IMG/VR virus record: IMGVR_UViG_3300019776_000206
Span: 1-55,767 of that record
Reading direction: 5' to 3' (one strand)
Source: a virus
Length of the DNA: 55,767 bases
A program made the translations under genes and the position numbers. Positions 40,857 to 47,497 of this stretch are shown one piece after another; position 1 is the first letter of the stretch; each line of letters begins with the position of its first letter. Under the pieces are notes generated by a model. The model made no database searches, was not told where the DNA came from, and worked only from the letters and a program-made list of their open reading frames with translations.

Positions 40857-42080
40857 TTACACCTGTTCAATATCTTCGTAAATTTTCCAATCAACGCGCC
40901 GCCTTTTCATAAGCTCAACATACTTTTTATATGCGCTAGTTTTTGTTGGGCTAAATCCAAGACCTTTGCACCAATAATCGTTTCTCAAAATAGTCTTGCA
41001 AATCTTGCGCCACGTTGGAACCTTGCCATAACTTTCTAATCTTACTTCGGCCTTATCAGGTATGCCGTCTTGATAGCCCCTCTTAGACCACCATTTAAGA
41101 TAAACAGCCAACTTGTTTTTATAATGCTCTGCAGTTGGCTTTGGCATTGTATTAAGCAAGTGATTAGCAAAGCTTTCGTATGTGTGATTAGGAGGTAATG
41201 CAATGTGATGATTGCCAAGTACAGCGCCTTTTTCATCAGCATACAAAGCACCAGTATTTGCACCAGCAACACGCAAACAAACCTTTGCCCACATTTCAGG
41301 CTCTACAACTTGATACAGCCAAAGACCTTTTCTAGCCTCATCTCCAAACGGTTCGCAAATACGCATTTGAGATAATTTAATTCCAGCTTGATGCATTCGG
41401 TCATAAAGCTTGTTATACGGCTTTTCAAACTTTGCAAAGTATGTCCAAAGGTCTGTTGTTTTCCAGTCATAAATTGGATAAACATTCCAGCAATCCGCAA
41501 TAACTTTGGTTGTCCATGGCTTACCTTCGTACATTGGCTTATCTCGTGCAATAGTTCTAAAACGATTTAAGCTTTCATCTGCACGAATGCCAATAAATGC
41601 CGCGCATTCTTGCCCTTGTGCGTACCATTCGCCAAAGCATGGGACAAATTCTTCAAACGGCATACCATCAAAATAGAATGGGAATATTGAACCATCAGTA
41701 ATGCTAATTTCATCAGGTTGACGAACCCACAAATCTTTTTTGTTTTTGTCCCATGCTGTCCACTCTGGCTCGAATTGGCTAGTTGCGTTCCATGTTTTCA
41801 TCGGCAATGCTACCCAATATGGGTCAATCCATTCCGCATATTCAGAATACATTTCTTTTGCAAAGCGGATCGTATGGCTTATTTGACATTCCCAATCAAT
41901 AAACAAACAGCCTATTTTACGATTGCGATTTTTTGCCTCATCCATTACTAAATGAAGCATCAAAGTCGAATCTTTCCCAGCACTAAAGCTAATGTAAATT
42001 CGCTCAAAATTATCAAAAGTCCATTTAATACGTTCTTTTGCTGCGGTTAAAACATCAATTCCTAATCCACGTTTAGGCAT
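40857..42080 (-). CDS. ibrA: IbrA-like PP-loop protein (PAPS reductase family, DUF3440), 407 aa
   Basis: ISFSAGKDSTLMLHL (about 30-44) is the PP-loop of PAPS-reductase/ATP-pyrophosphatase enzymes; CLFIDWECQISHTIRFAKEMYSEY and later ISLSQMRICEPFGDEARKGLWLYQVVEPEMW are DUF3440/IbrA markers. With the ParB-like IbrB gene two genes upstream this is the IbrB-IbrA pair found in E. coli and phages; IbrA/B were named for controlling Ig-binding protein genes in E. coli. The reaction is unknown; nucleotide-binding and 3'-phosphate or sulfur chemistry are suggested by family. Confidence 0.83.
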   Translation of the reverse strand: MPKRGLGIDVLTAAKERIKWTFDNFERIYISFSAGKDSTLMLHLVMDEAKNRNRKIGCLFIDWECQISHTIRFAKEMYSEYAEWIDPYWVALPMKTWNATSQFEPEWTAWDKNKKDLWVRQPDEISITDGSIFPFYFDGMPFEEFVPCFGEWYAQGQECAAFIGIRADESLNRFRTIARDKPMYEGKPWTTKVIADCWNVYPIYDWKTTDLWTYFAKFEKPYNKLYDRMHQAGIKLSQMRICEPFGDEARKGLWLYQVVEPEMWAKVCLRVAGANTGALYADEKGAVLGNHHIALPPNHTYESFANHLLNTMPKPTAEHYKNKLAVYLKWWSKRGYQDGIPDKAEVRLESYGKVPTWRKICKTILRNDYWCKGLGFSPTKTSAYKKYVELMKRRRVDWKIYEDIEQV

Positions 42081-42471
42081 TTTTCTCTCCCATCAATTTT
42101 GCTATGTGTTTTTGCTTCCAGTATTCAATTGCTCGGTCTGCGGCTTCATTGGCTAAATCTTGCTGCTCTTCTGTCAAAGTTCTCCATGCAAGCCTAGTAA
42201 TATCTTCTGGTGCGTTATGATTGAAAGCACAAGCAGCGTGACCAATCCAAGCTTGATGATTGATTGACGATGCCGTTAAATTGCACTCACACGAGAAAGG
42301 CCATTCATCAACAACTTTTCGGCAAACCTGCTCAAAACAATCATATTCGATCATTAAATTTCTTGAATATTCCTGCAAGCTTTCCCGCTTTTCAATTGGA
42401 ACCATTCGCCACATATCAGTTTTAAATTCTTCGCACAATTCAAAACGATGAAATATTCTTTTAATCTTCAC
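42073..42471 (-). CDS. Protein between IbrB and IbrA, 132 aa
   Basis: RIFHRFELCEEFKTDMWRMV...VVDEWPFSCECNLTASSINHQAWIGHAACAFNHNAPEDITRLAWRTLTEEQQDLANEAADRAIEYW. The pattern EWP.SCE.NLT..SINR.AWIGHAAC...PE...R.AW..L...Q..LAN..AD.AI is one I recall next to IbrA/IbrB in phages. Its ends overlap both flanking genes (8 and 11 bases), so it belongs to the same unit. Function unknown. Confidence 0.72.
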   Translation of the reverse strand: MKIKRIFHRFELCEEFKTDMWRMVPIEKRESLQEYSRNLMIEYDCFEQVCRKVVDEWPFSCECNLTASSINHQAWIGHAACAFNHNAPEDITRLAWRTLTEEQQDLANEAADRAIEYWKQKHIAKLMGEKNA

Positions 42472-43177
42472 TGATCAATTCCTCATTATCGTTTGAAATA
42501 TCGGTAAAAGATTCTGCTTCCCACGCTTCGGAAAATTCCGAGTCATTGAACAATGAAGCAAGACCAGTAATTTGCGTCAATCGCAAAACTTCATCAGGTT
42601 CCATGCCAAGCTGCTTTGCAATCTTCTCATCAGACCAAAAACGGCGCTTCAATTCCACGACAATATCAGACATGGCATCAACTTTATGTTTTCCGCGAGC
42701 ACGGTTATGGCGAATAGTCGAAGCCATGCGATCAGACTTATCTTCTTGGCTTTCACGAATTTGTACCAGTGGTAAATAGCCATGAACTCGCGATTGAATA
42801 TCGGCGCATTCTTTACCAACGCGATGACGGTGGAACCCATCAATGACCTCAAAACGCCCATCAGGATCAATCATTGAAACAATTGGCTGCGTATATCCAT
42901 CAGCTTCAATTGAAAGGCGCAGCAATTCCATTTCAGGCGGCGCAACGCTATTCGGGTTATAGTCATTTGCATGCACTTCTGTGTTTTTAACCCAGCGCAC
43001 AAAATCAACAGGCTCGGTATTGAATGGGCTATGTGAGTGAATTGTTTCTCTCAATTCATTAATTGCATTAACTAAGTCATCACCTTGAATTTTTTCAAGC
43101 AATGCTTTTAATTGATCGACCACCAAAGCAACTTTATCCTGCTTTGGCGCATCAATAAATAAATCTAAATTCTCCAT
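42461..43177 (-). CDS. ibrB: IbrB-like ParB/Srx-domain protein, 238 aa
   Basis: ANDYNPNSVAPPEMELLRLSIEADGYTQPIVSMIDPDGRFEVIDGFHRHRVGKE is a ParB N-terminal domain (GxxQPI, DGxHR); then ASTIRHNRARGKHKVDAMSDIVVELKRRFWSDEKIAKQLGMEPDEVLRLTQITGL, the IbrB core with HTH. Start at the ATG after AAAGGGATG (43,177). ParB-type domains use CTP in relatives; here a DNA-binding or nuclease role paired with IbrA is inferred. Confidence 0.84.
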   Translation of the reverse strand: MENLDLFIDAPKQDKVALVVDQLKALLEKIQGDDLVNAINELRETIHSHSPFNTEPVDFVRWVKNTEVHANDYNPNSVAPPEMELLRLSIEADGYTQPIVSMIDPDGRFEVIDGFHRHRVGKECADIQSRVHGYLPLVQIRESQEDKSDRMASTIRHNRARGKHKVDAMSDIVVELKRRFWSDEKIAKQLGMEPDEVLRLTQITGLASLFNDSEFSEAWEAESFTDISNDNEELISED

Positions 43178-43206
43178 ATCATCCCTTTGTAATAGTCGAA
43201 AAAAAA

Positions 43207-43286
43207 CCTTCTTGAGTAAAGTGGCTGGGGAATCCAACTTAACTGATTGGTAAAATCAAGTCAGAAAGCCACTTTACTAAAGAAGG
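43207..43286 (-). repeat. Long IR RNA element 2 in the ibrB leader
   Basis: Arms of 20 bases (43,207-43,226 and 43,267-43,286) pair with one mismatch; eight U follow on the minus strand (43,199-43,206). A 40-base interior can form a smaller stem (TGATT/AATCA). It lies between a promoter (43,338-43,366) and ibrB, so transcripts must pass it: attenuation is plausible. Confidence 0.68.
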
Positions 43287-43337
43287 CTATCCAATCTTTT
43301 TTATTGCCCGATCCCCATCGGTTAATGCAATGTAGAT

Positions 43338-43366
43338 ACTGTAAATTAAATTTTATGTACAGTCAA
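43338..43366 (-). promoter_or_regulatory. Sigma70-like promoter for the ibr unit
   Basis: TTGACT (43,361-43,366), 17 bases, TACAGT (43,338-43,343). ACTGTA and TACAGT form a 6-bp dyad covering both boxes. Sequence ATTGACTGTANATAAA is shared with 28,866-28,880. Confidence 0.62.
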
Positions 43367-43632
43367 TTATTTATGTCGTTTTTTACGCATTCATTACAAA
43401 TTTTTGATACGATTATTTTTACGCGCCCACTTCTATATTTCCCTGATGTCGTCAATGTCTGATTACTTAGTTCCTGCGGAAATTTCCACAAACCGCATTT
43501 TCCGCATTCACATTGTTTTAGCTTGCCTTTCTTGGATTGTACTTCTGCCCACTCATGCCATGCAAGATAGCCTTCCGGTGGTTGGCTGCCAACATCGTAA
43601 TCTTTTTGTGCTGTCATGTGTATTAGTTTCAT
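43363..43632 (-). CDS. Zn-binding-like phage protein, 89 aa
   Basis: GGAGATAAGCAA precedes the ATG. KLIHMTAQKDYDVGSQPPEGYLAWHEWAEVQSKKGKLKQCECGKCGLWKFPQEL has CxCxxC and a later CNEC, a zinc-ribbon pattern common in early phage proteins (QPPxGYLAWHEWA). Its stop codon overlaps the -35 box of the ibr promoter. Confidence 0.72.
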   Translation of the reverse strand: MKLIHMTAQKDYDVGSQPPEGYLAWHEWAEVQSKKGKLKQCECGKCGLWKFPQELSNQTLTTSGKYRSGRVKIIVSKICNECVKNDINN

Positions 43633-43817
43633 TTGCTTATCTCCTTTAATTTATACGAATTAGAGCAACGTAAAGGCAAACAAGCTCTTGCAATCGCCAA
43701 TGATTTATTACTTGGGGCTTTAGGATTTCCATTTTCATCTATGCATTCACCAATTAGCGTATTAAATTGGTCGGTTAGCTTATCAATTGCAATTTTTAAT
43801 ATTTCTGATTCTGTCAT
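43629..43817 (-). CDS. Small phage protein, 62 aa
   Basis: Start at MTESEILKIAIDKLTDQFNTLIGECIDENGNPKAPSNKSLAIARACLPL; an upstream extension lacks a site. ATGA overlap with the next gene. Helical; no recognised family. Confidence 0.58.
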   Translation of the reverse strand: MTESEILKIAIDKLTDQFNTLIGECIDENGNPKAPSNKSLAIARACLPLRCSNSYKLKEISK

Positions 43818-43864
43818 GTTGAACACTTTAATTAAGCCGCCTATGTTAGCGCGGCATTTATTGG

Positions 43865-44089
43865 TTAGAAAGTAGTAGGCTGCGCAATGCCGCGAATCGC
43901 CCACATGAAGCCTGTTTGCAATTCAGTCTTTCCGATTGCGACACATCGTTGATCATGTGATGAATTTGCCTGTAACTTCTCAATCCATTCACCTACTTTT
44001 GTGGCAAGCTCTTTGCCCTCGTTCATCATGTCGATTTCGTATTGGCTCAAGTCACGATAGCCTTTGATTTTTTGGTGCTGATTGTCCAT
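43865..44089 (-). CDS. Acb2/Tad1-like hairpin-domain protein (anti-CBASS/anti-Thoeris candidate), 74 aa
   Basis: [36 protein letters not shown]...[27 protein letters not shown] follows the Acb2-type pattern I recall (H..I.GYR.L...ei.lmN..K, aR..lQ.GfM...RaiaqP..f). Acb2 proteins form hexamers that bind cyclic di- and trinucleotides and so block CBASS signalling; some also act on Thoeris signals. Activity here is inferred from the pattern and length; phage homologues are usually 60-100 aa. No ribosome site is obvious. Confidence 0.7.
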   Translation of the reverse strand: MDNQHQKIKGYRDLSQYEIDMMNEGKELATKVGEWIEKLQANSSHDQRCVAIGKTELQTGFMWAIRGIAQPTTF

Positions 44090-44134
44090 CTTTCATTCCT
44101 TTTGAAGTTGCCTAAGACCGTTAGGCTCGGTTTG

Positions 44135-44431
44135 TTATTCCCAATCTTCTTTCATTGACTTATGCACTATCGCCAATGGGCAATCATCAATCCAAACATG
44201 CACAAAGATATTTTTACGCAACATGAATTGCTCTTTTTGCGCACCGTCTGTAAAAAATATGCCATCGACTAAATGACCTAGCGCATCTTTGACTTCTTGA
44301 CCGCCGTATTTTTCCTCACGCGATGTTACGCAATAAACTGTGTGGCCTCGTGACTTTGCAGACTTAATAAACTCAGTCCATAAAATCGGATCGCGGGTAA
44401 ATGTCTCATCAAAATCTACCGATATAATCAT
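44135..44431 (-). CDS. HAD-like phosphatase domain protein, 98 aa
   Basis: MIISVDFDETFTRDPILWTEFIKSAKSRGHTVYCVTSREEKYGGQEV: the DFDET and later VTSRE, then HVWIDDCPLAI are HAD motifs I, II and IV. A minimal HAD without cap, as in other phage proteins. Substrate unknown. ATG overlaps the stop of the stranded ninG segment (ATGA), showing this gene was originally coupled to ninG. Confidence 0.72.
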   Translation of the reverse strand: MIISVDFDETFTRDPILWTEFIKSAKSRGHTVYCVTSREEKYGGQEVKDALGHLVDGIFFTDGAQKEQFMLRKNIFVHVWIDDCPLAIVHKSMKEDWE

Positions 44432-44517
44432 TTTGTTAGTTCTTTCAACTTTCGTTTATAAAGCTCTTTGATCTGCTTGAGATCGTCAATAGCTTTGTTG
44501 AATATCGCTTCTTTTTT
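44428..44517 (-). pseudogene. Stranded C-terminal segment of ninG
   Basis: In a frame different from the HNH gene, 29 codons read ...AIDDLKQIKELYKRKLKELTK and stop at TGA overlapping the HAD gene's ATG. The pattern I-D/E-D/E-x-K-x-I-K-x-x-Y-x-x-K-L-K-D/E-L is that of the lambda NinG C-terminus (TIEECKAIKAEYQQKLKDL). It lacks a start and lies downstream of an inserted HNH gene, so it is read as the original 3' end of ninG. Confidence 0.7.
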
Positions 44518-45017
44518 GAAATTCCATATCCAACACCATGATTTTCATGAAATTCATATTTATTATTTGCTGCTTTTCTTGCTGATATTGCATTTTCTAT
44601 TGTTTTAAAATATCCAAGGCATTTTCGTTTTTTATTAGCCGTTATATAAGCTTCCCATTTTTTCAAGCGCTTATCAAAACTAACGCCAACAAATCCGCTA
44701 GTGTTTGTTTTCTGCATAGGTCTGTTTTTATGATTTTCAATGTTATCTACAACACGCAAATTTTCAAATCTATTGTCGCGTCTTACATGATTTTTATGGT
44801 CAATTTGATTGCTCGGCCATTCCCCAGTTATATAAAGCCATACTAGCCTATGTTCTTTATATACTCGGCCATTAAATCTAATTTGCCCATATCCATGAGC
44901 ATCAAAGCTTCCTGCTTGAGATCCTTTTACAATGCCTCTTCTATTTACATTCCAATAGAATCTTCCTTCTGATTCATTAAGAAAAAGAACGTGCTTCAAT
45001 TCTTCTTGAGTAATCAT
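44445..45017 (-). CDS. HNH homing-type endonuclease with AP2-like tail, inserted at the 3' end of ninG, 190 aa
   Basis: Order: N-terminal segment (LLFLNESEGRFYWNVNRRGIVKGSQAGS-like), H-N-H core EHRLVWLYITGEWPSNQIDHKNHVRRDNRFENLRVVDNIENHKNR, then an AP2-like region SGFVGVSFDKRLKKWEAYITANKKRKCLGYFKTIENAISARKAANNKY. AAGGGG lies before the ATG. The last ~25 residues translate the stranded ninG 3' end out of frame. Free-standing HNH-AP2 nucleases are mobile in phages. Confidence 0.86.
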   Translation of the reverse strand: MITQEELKHVLFLNESEGRFYWNVNRRGIVKGSQAGSFDAHGYGQIRFNGRVYKEHRLVWLYITGEWPSNQIDHKNHVRRDNRFENLRVVDNIENHKNRPMQKTNTSGFVGVSFDKRLKKWEAYITANKKRKCLGYFKTIENAISARKAANNKYEFHENHGVGYGISKKKRYSTKLLTISSRSKSFINES

Positions 45018-45038
45018 TTTTAGCCCCTTAAAAGCAAA

Positions 45039-45116
45039 AAGGCTTTAAATGCACCTTCACCTTTCGGAGTTGGAATAACGGGATTGATTACCCCGCCAAG
45101 ATGCATTTAAAGCCTT
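45039..45116 (-). repeat. Long IR RNA element 3 before the ninG HNH gene
   Basis: Perfect 15-bp arms (45,039-45,053 and 45,102-45,116) around a 48-base interior that shares GTTGG, AACGG, TAACC/TTACC and CCGCC blocks in the same order with element 1. Minus-strand RNA ends in five U. It lies between the new ninG stop and the HNH start. Confidence 0.72.
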
Positions 45117-45148
45117 AATCAATTTTGTATCAGATTCCAAGCTGACAC

Positions 45149-45703
45149 CTACATTTTAATTCTTTTTTCCTGACGCTTTGCTTTTTTATTGAAAATATTT
45201 TTTAGTCTGATTAAATAGTCAATACTAAATCTTTTAACTCTTGGCGCATTGTGCAAATATTCAACCTTTTCCGATCCTATTCTTTCAATCAATCTTGGGT
45301 AGTATTCCGCTATGTTTCCACTCAATTGCATATTGCATCTAACGCAAGCCATGTGCAGATTCCACAAGTGAAAACGTAACGCTGAATTTGATCCTCGTGA
45401 TTTTAAATGTGATGCATCGCGCTTAACATCAAATCTATGAGGAGTTCCACAACTAACACAAGGCTTGCCCCAATCTCGCCATTTGACATAGAGATTGACT
45501 GCCTTTTGCGCATCATCAGCGTATTCCCTAGGCTTTTTAAGCTTCTCTGCGCGCACTTTGTCTATGGCGCGAACATTCTTAGCCTCGGCGCGTTTGCGCT
45601 TCTCCAAGAGTTTCAAACCTAGTTCAGCCTCGCATTCGATTGAACAAGTAGTTCGGAATGGTCGGTTAGGCTTGCGGCAAATTTTGCATTTTTTAGTTAG
45701 CAT
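45149..45703 (-). CDS. ninG: NinG/Rap-like recombination protein, 184 aa
   Basis: Cys pattern CKICRKPNRPFRTTCSIECE at the start, then the NinG core: AVNLYVKWRDWGKPCVSCGT...DASHLKSRGSNSALRFHLWNLHMACVRCNMQLSGNIAEYYPRLIERIGSEKVEYL. The C-terminus FSIDYLIRLKNIFNKKAKRQEKR is an acceptable NinG end but a second, older one is stranded 0.6 kb downstream. Rap/NinG is a Holliday-junction-type nuclease in lambda. Upstream gene couples at 1-2 bases. Confidence 0.86.
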   Translation of the reverse strand: MLTKKCKICRKPNRPFRTTCSIECEAELGLKLLEKRKRAEAKNVRAIDKVRAEKLKKPREYADDAQKAVNLYVKWRDWGKPCVSCGTPHRFDVKRDASHLKSRGSNSALRFHLWNLHMACVRCNMQLSGNIAEYYPRLIERIGSEKVEYLHNAPRVKRFSIDYLIRLKNIFNKKAKRQEKRIKM

Positions 45704-45704
45704 T

Positions 45705-45908
45705 TTATTTCAACTTTATGCGCGGCTTTATAATCGGGCTTACTATGCACTGATGATTGAGCGATGTTATTTGTCCATCATCGTATCGCAAGCATTTTAT
45801 GATCGTTCTATTGTTGACAATTACCCGGGTTATTATTTTGAATTTTTGCCCGGTACGCAAAAGCTCAAATCTGCAACCATCAGGTAATTCTCGCAACGGC
45901 ATTTTCAC
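45705..45908 (-). CDS. Phage protein of unknown function, 67 aa
   Basis: KMPLRELPDGCRFELLRTGQKFKIITRVIVNNRTIIKCLRYDDGQITSLNHQCIV: a small beta-barrel-like pattern (L..G..F.......f.i.....) common in Nin regions. The GTG at 45,908 overlaps the TGA of the stranded ninB 3' end; an ATG two codons later is the alternative start. This preserves the old coupling ninB - this gene - ninG. Confidence 0.65.
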   Translation of the reverse strand: MKMPLRELPDGCRFELLRTGQKFKIITRVIVNNRTIIKCLRYDDGQITSLNHQCIVSPIIKPRIKLK

Positions 45909-45988
45909 GTATAAGCCTCATTAGGGTTTGCTGAGTAGATTACGCCAAGATTTGCACCGTAGGCTTCGACTTGTTGCAAGTAGATTTT
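45905..45988 (-). pseudogene. Stranded C-terminal segment of ninB
   Basis: 27 codons read ...IYLQQVEAYGANLGVIYSANPNEAYT and end at TGA overlapping the next gene's start. They are homologous to the end of the intact NinB product (YLTKVESFGANLGVMFYGK) but lie behind the HNH gene. DNA identity to that end is low. Read as the original 3' end of ninB, cut off by the insertion. Confidence 0.78.
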
Positions 45989-45992
45989 AAGA

Positions 45993-46472
45993 TTAAACAT
46001 TAAAAGAATCTTTCCATATTTTTCCCTGAGAAACATAGCAAATGGTTGCTTCACTTACTCCATAATCTTTTGCTATAACTCTTAATAATTCGCCACTATT
46101 CCTACGGATTCTAATTTTAATGGCAATTTCATGGCTTATTTTTCTTCCCGGGTGATATTCACTTCCTTGAATAATTCCTCTTGCTCGACCTTTATTTTTC
46201 ATATCGGTAGTATTGTCTATTGGAAGTGCAACAAATAAATGATCTGGGTTCACGCATTCAGGGTTGTCGCATTTATGGCAAACATACATACCATCTGGAA
46301 TTTCTCCTTTAAATAATAAATATGCAGCGCAGTGAGCCCCTAAATATTTTTCATTCATCCAAAAATTACCATAGCCAGTGGGCTTTTTTGCGCCAGTCCA
46401 TATCCAGCATGACTCTGTTTTTACATATTTAGAGGAAAATCTGATTGATGCTGGTATTTTTTTATTTGCCAT
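45993..46472 (-). CDS. HNH endonuclease inserted at the 3' end of ninB, 159 aa
   Basis: Start ATG at 46,472 overlaps the end of ninB (GGAG just inside it). SCWIWTGAKKPTGYGNFWMNEKYLGAHCAAYLLFKGEIPDGMYVCHKCDNPECVNPDHLFVAL is the HNH_3 pattern (GYG.f, aHr.ay...G.ip.g..v.H.CDNp.CvNP.HL); KISHEIAIKIRIRR...IAKDYGVSEATICYVSQGKIWK is a DNA-binding tail with HTH. Typical free-standing homing nuclease. Confidence 0.86.
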   Translation of the reverse strand: MANKKIPASIRFSSKYVKTESCWIWTGAKKPTGYGNFWMNEKYLGAHCAAYLLFKGEIPDGMYVCHKCDNPECVNPDHLFVALPIDNTTDMKNKGRARGIIQGSEYHPGRKISHEIAIKIRIRRNSGELLRVIAKDYGVSEATICYVSQGKIWKDSFNV

Positions 46473-46908
46473 AAAACATAACTCCCAAATTTGCTCCAAA
46501 TGACTCTACTTTTGTTAGATATTCTGCAAACCCTTTTACTGTTAATTGAGTTGTGCTTCCAATTAATACCCGATCACCTTTAGATGTGTAATCCCATTTT
46601 TTATATCCATCTTTTGTAATTCCTTCTTCAAAATCTTCTGGCAAAAATTCCATTTTCATTTCAATATGCCAAATTTCAGCAGAATAAGTGCGTCCTGCAA
46701 CATAGGCTTGCTCAGCTATGCACTTTAGTTGGCACGACCACATCAACGAATTTTGATCCGCTTTTCTAGGTTTAACCTCTTCCCGTAGGATGAACTCCAA
46801 TGGTTTAGCGGTATCAATAGGCGCATTCTGCAAAATTTTAATAGCGTTCTCGCGTTGGATTTCACCGACTAGGCGCACTTTCTTTTGCGGGTATAATTCG
46901 CGCTTCAT
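46462..46908 (-). CDS. ninB: NinB/Orf-like recombination mediator, 148 aa
   Basis: Start ATG at 46,908 overlaps the upstream TGA (ATGA); an earlier ATG adds six residues. IQRENAIKILQNAPIDTAKPLEFILREEVKPRKADQNSLMWSCQLKCIAEQAYVAGRTYSAEIWHIEMKMEFLP is the NinB family; lambda Orf/NinB binds ssDNA and SSB and replaces RecFOR. The last 17 residues come from the inserted element (see stranded segment at 45,905). Confidence 0.87.
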   Translation of the reverse strand: MKRELYPQKKVRLVGEIQRENAIKILQNAPIDTAKPLEFILREEVKPRKADQNSLMWSCQLKCIAEQAYVAGRTYSAEIWHIEMKMEFLPEDFEEGITKDGYKKWDYTSKGDRVLIGSTTQLTVKGFAEYLTKVESFGANLGVMFYGK

Positions 46909-47111
46909 TTTTTTATGCCTCGCCATTTATTAGATTGAAAACATGAAATAAAATCAGATCTACTTGCCCTACTTTTTACCGCGCTAATCGCATACCAAAA
47001 TTTCCCGTCCCACCATTGCCAAAGACCTTCTTGCACAACTTCGTATAAACCGACATGAGCAGGAACAAACTTTGCACCGTCGAACCAATCTGTTGTTTTA
47101 ATGTTGCTCAT
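46905..47111 (-). CDS. Phage protein of unknown function, 68 aa
   Basis: MSNIKTTDWFDGAKFVPAHVGLYEVVQEGLWQWWDGKFWYAI..., with FISCFQSNKWRGIKK at the end, matches a small early-phage pattern (W.....fVP..vG.YEv......WWdG..W.......WRG). Overlaps both neighbours by 4 bases. Confidence 0.68.
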   Translation of the reverse strand: MSNIKTTDWFDGAKFVPAHVGLYEVVQEGLWQWWDGKFWYAISAVKSRASRSDFISCFQSNKWRGIKK

Positions 47112-47497
47112 GATTGCACCTTTGTAGAAAAATGAGAAAGCATAAGCATAGTTAAGCCTCCTTCATCAGTAAGCCATTTTGTAATATCTTCGACTGGTTC
47201 ACCAGTTTGAATTGATATTGCTTGAACTGCTTTGAATAGCTTATTTTTCAGTTCATCTTCATAATTTAATGACGGCTTTTCTCGGCAAAATCTAGCAACC
47301 AATGAATCAAGATGCTTGTCAGTTGTAAAATGCTCAGGCATGTCTAATCGTGAATAAATGCAATTCCAATTAGTACCGTTTTTGCAAACCTGTAAAACTT
47401 GATAAAAGCCTTTTCCTTCACGATGTGGAATGCCTTCTTTGTCTAGCCAAGATTTAAATTCAGCTAATTTTGATTTGTGCAATAAGCATCTACTCAT
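47108..47497 (-). CDS. Two-part early protein, 129 aa
   Basis: N-terminal module LAEFKSWLDKEGIPHREGKGFYQVLQVCKNGTNWNCIYSRLDMPEHFTTD occurs widely in phages as a separate protein; the C-terminal module VQAISIQTGEPVEDITKWLTDEGGLTMLMLSHF is shared with the 29,348 product. So this is a fusion of two mobile modules. Functions unknown. Confidence 0.68.
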   Translation of the reverse strand: MSRCLLHKSKLAEFKSWLDKEGIPHREGKGFYQVLQVCKNGTNWNCIYSRLDMPEHFTTDKHLDSLVARFCREKPSLNYEDELKNKLFKAVQAISIQTGEPVEDITKWLTDEGGLTMLMLSHFSTKVQS

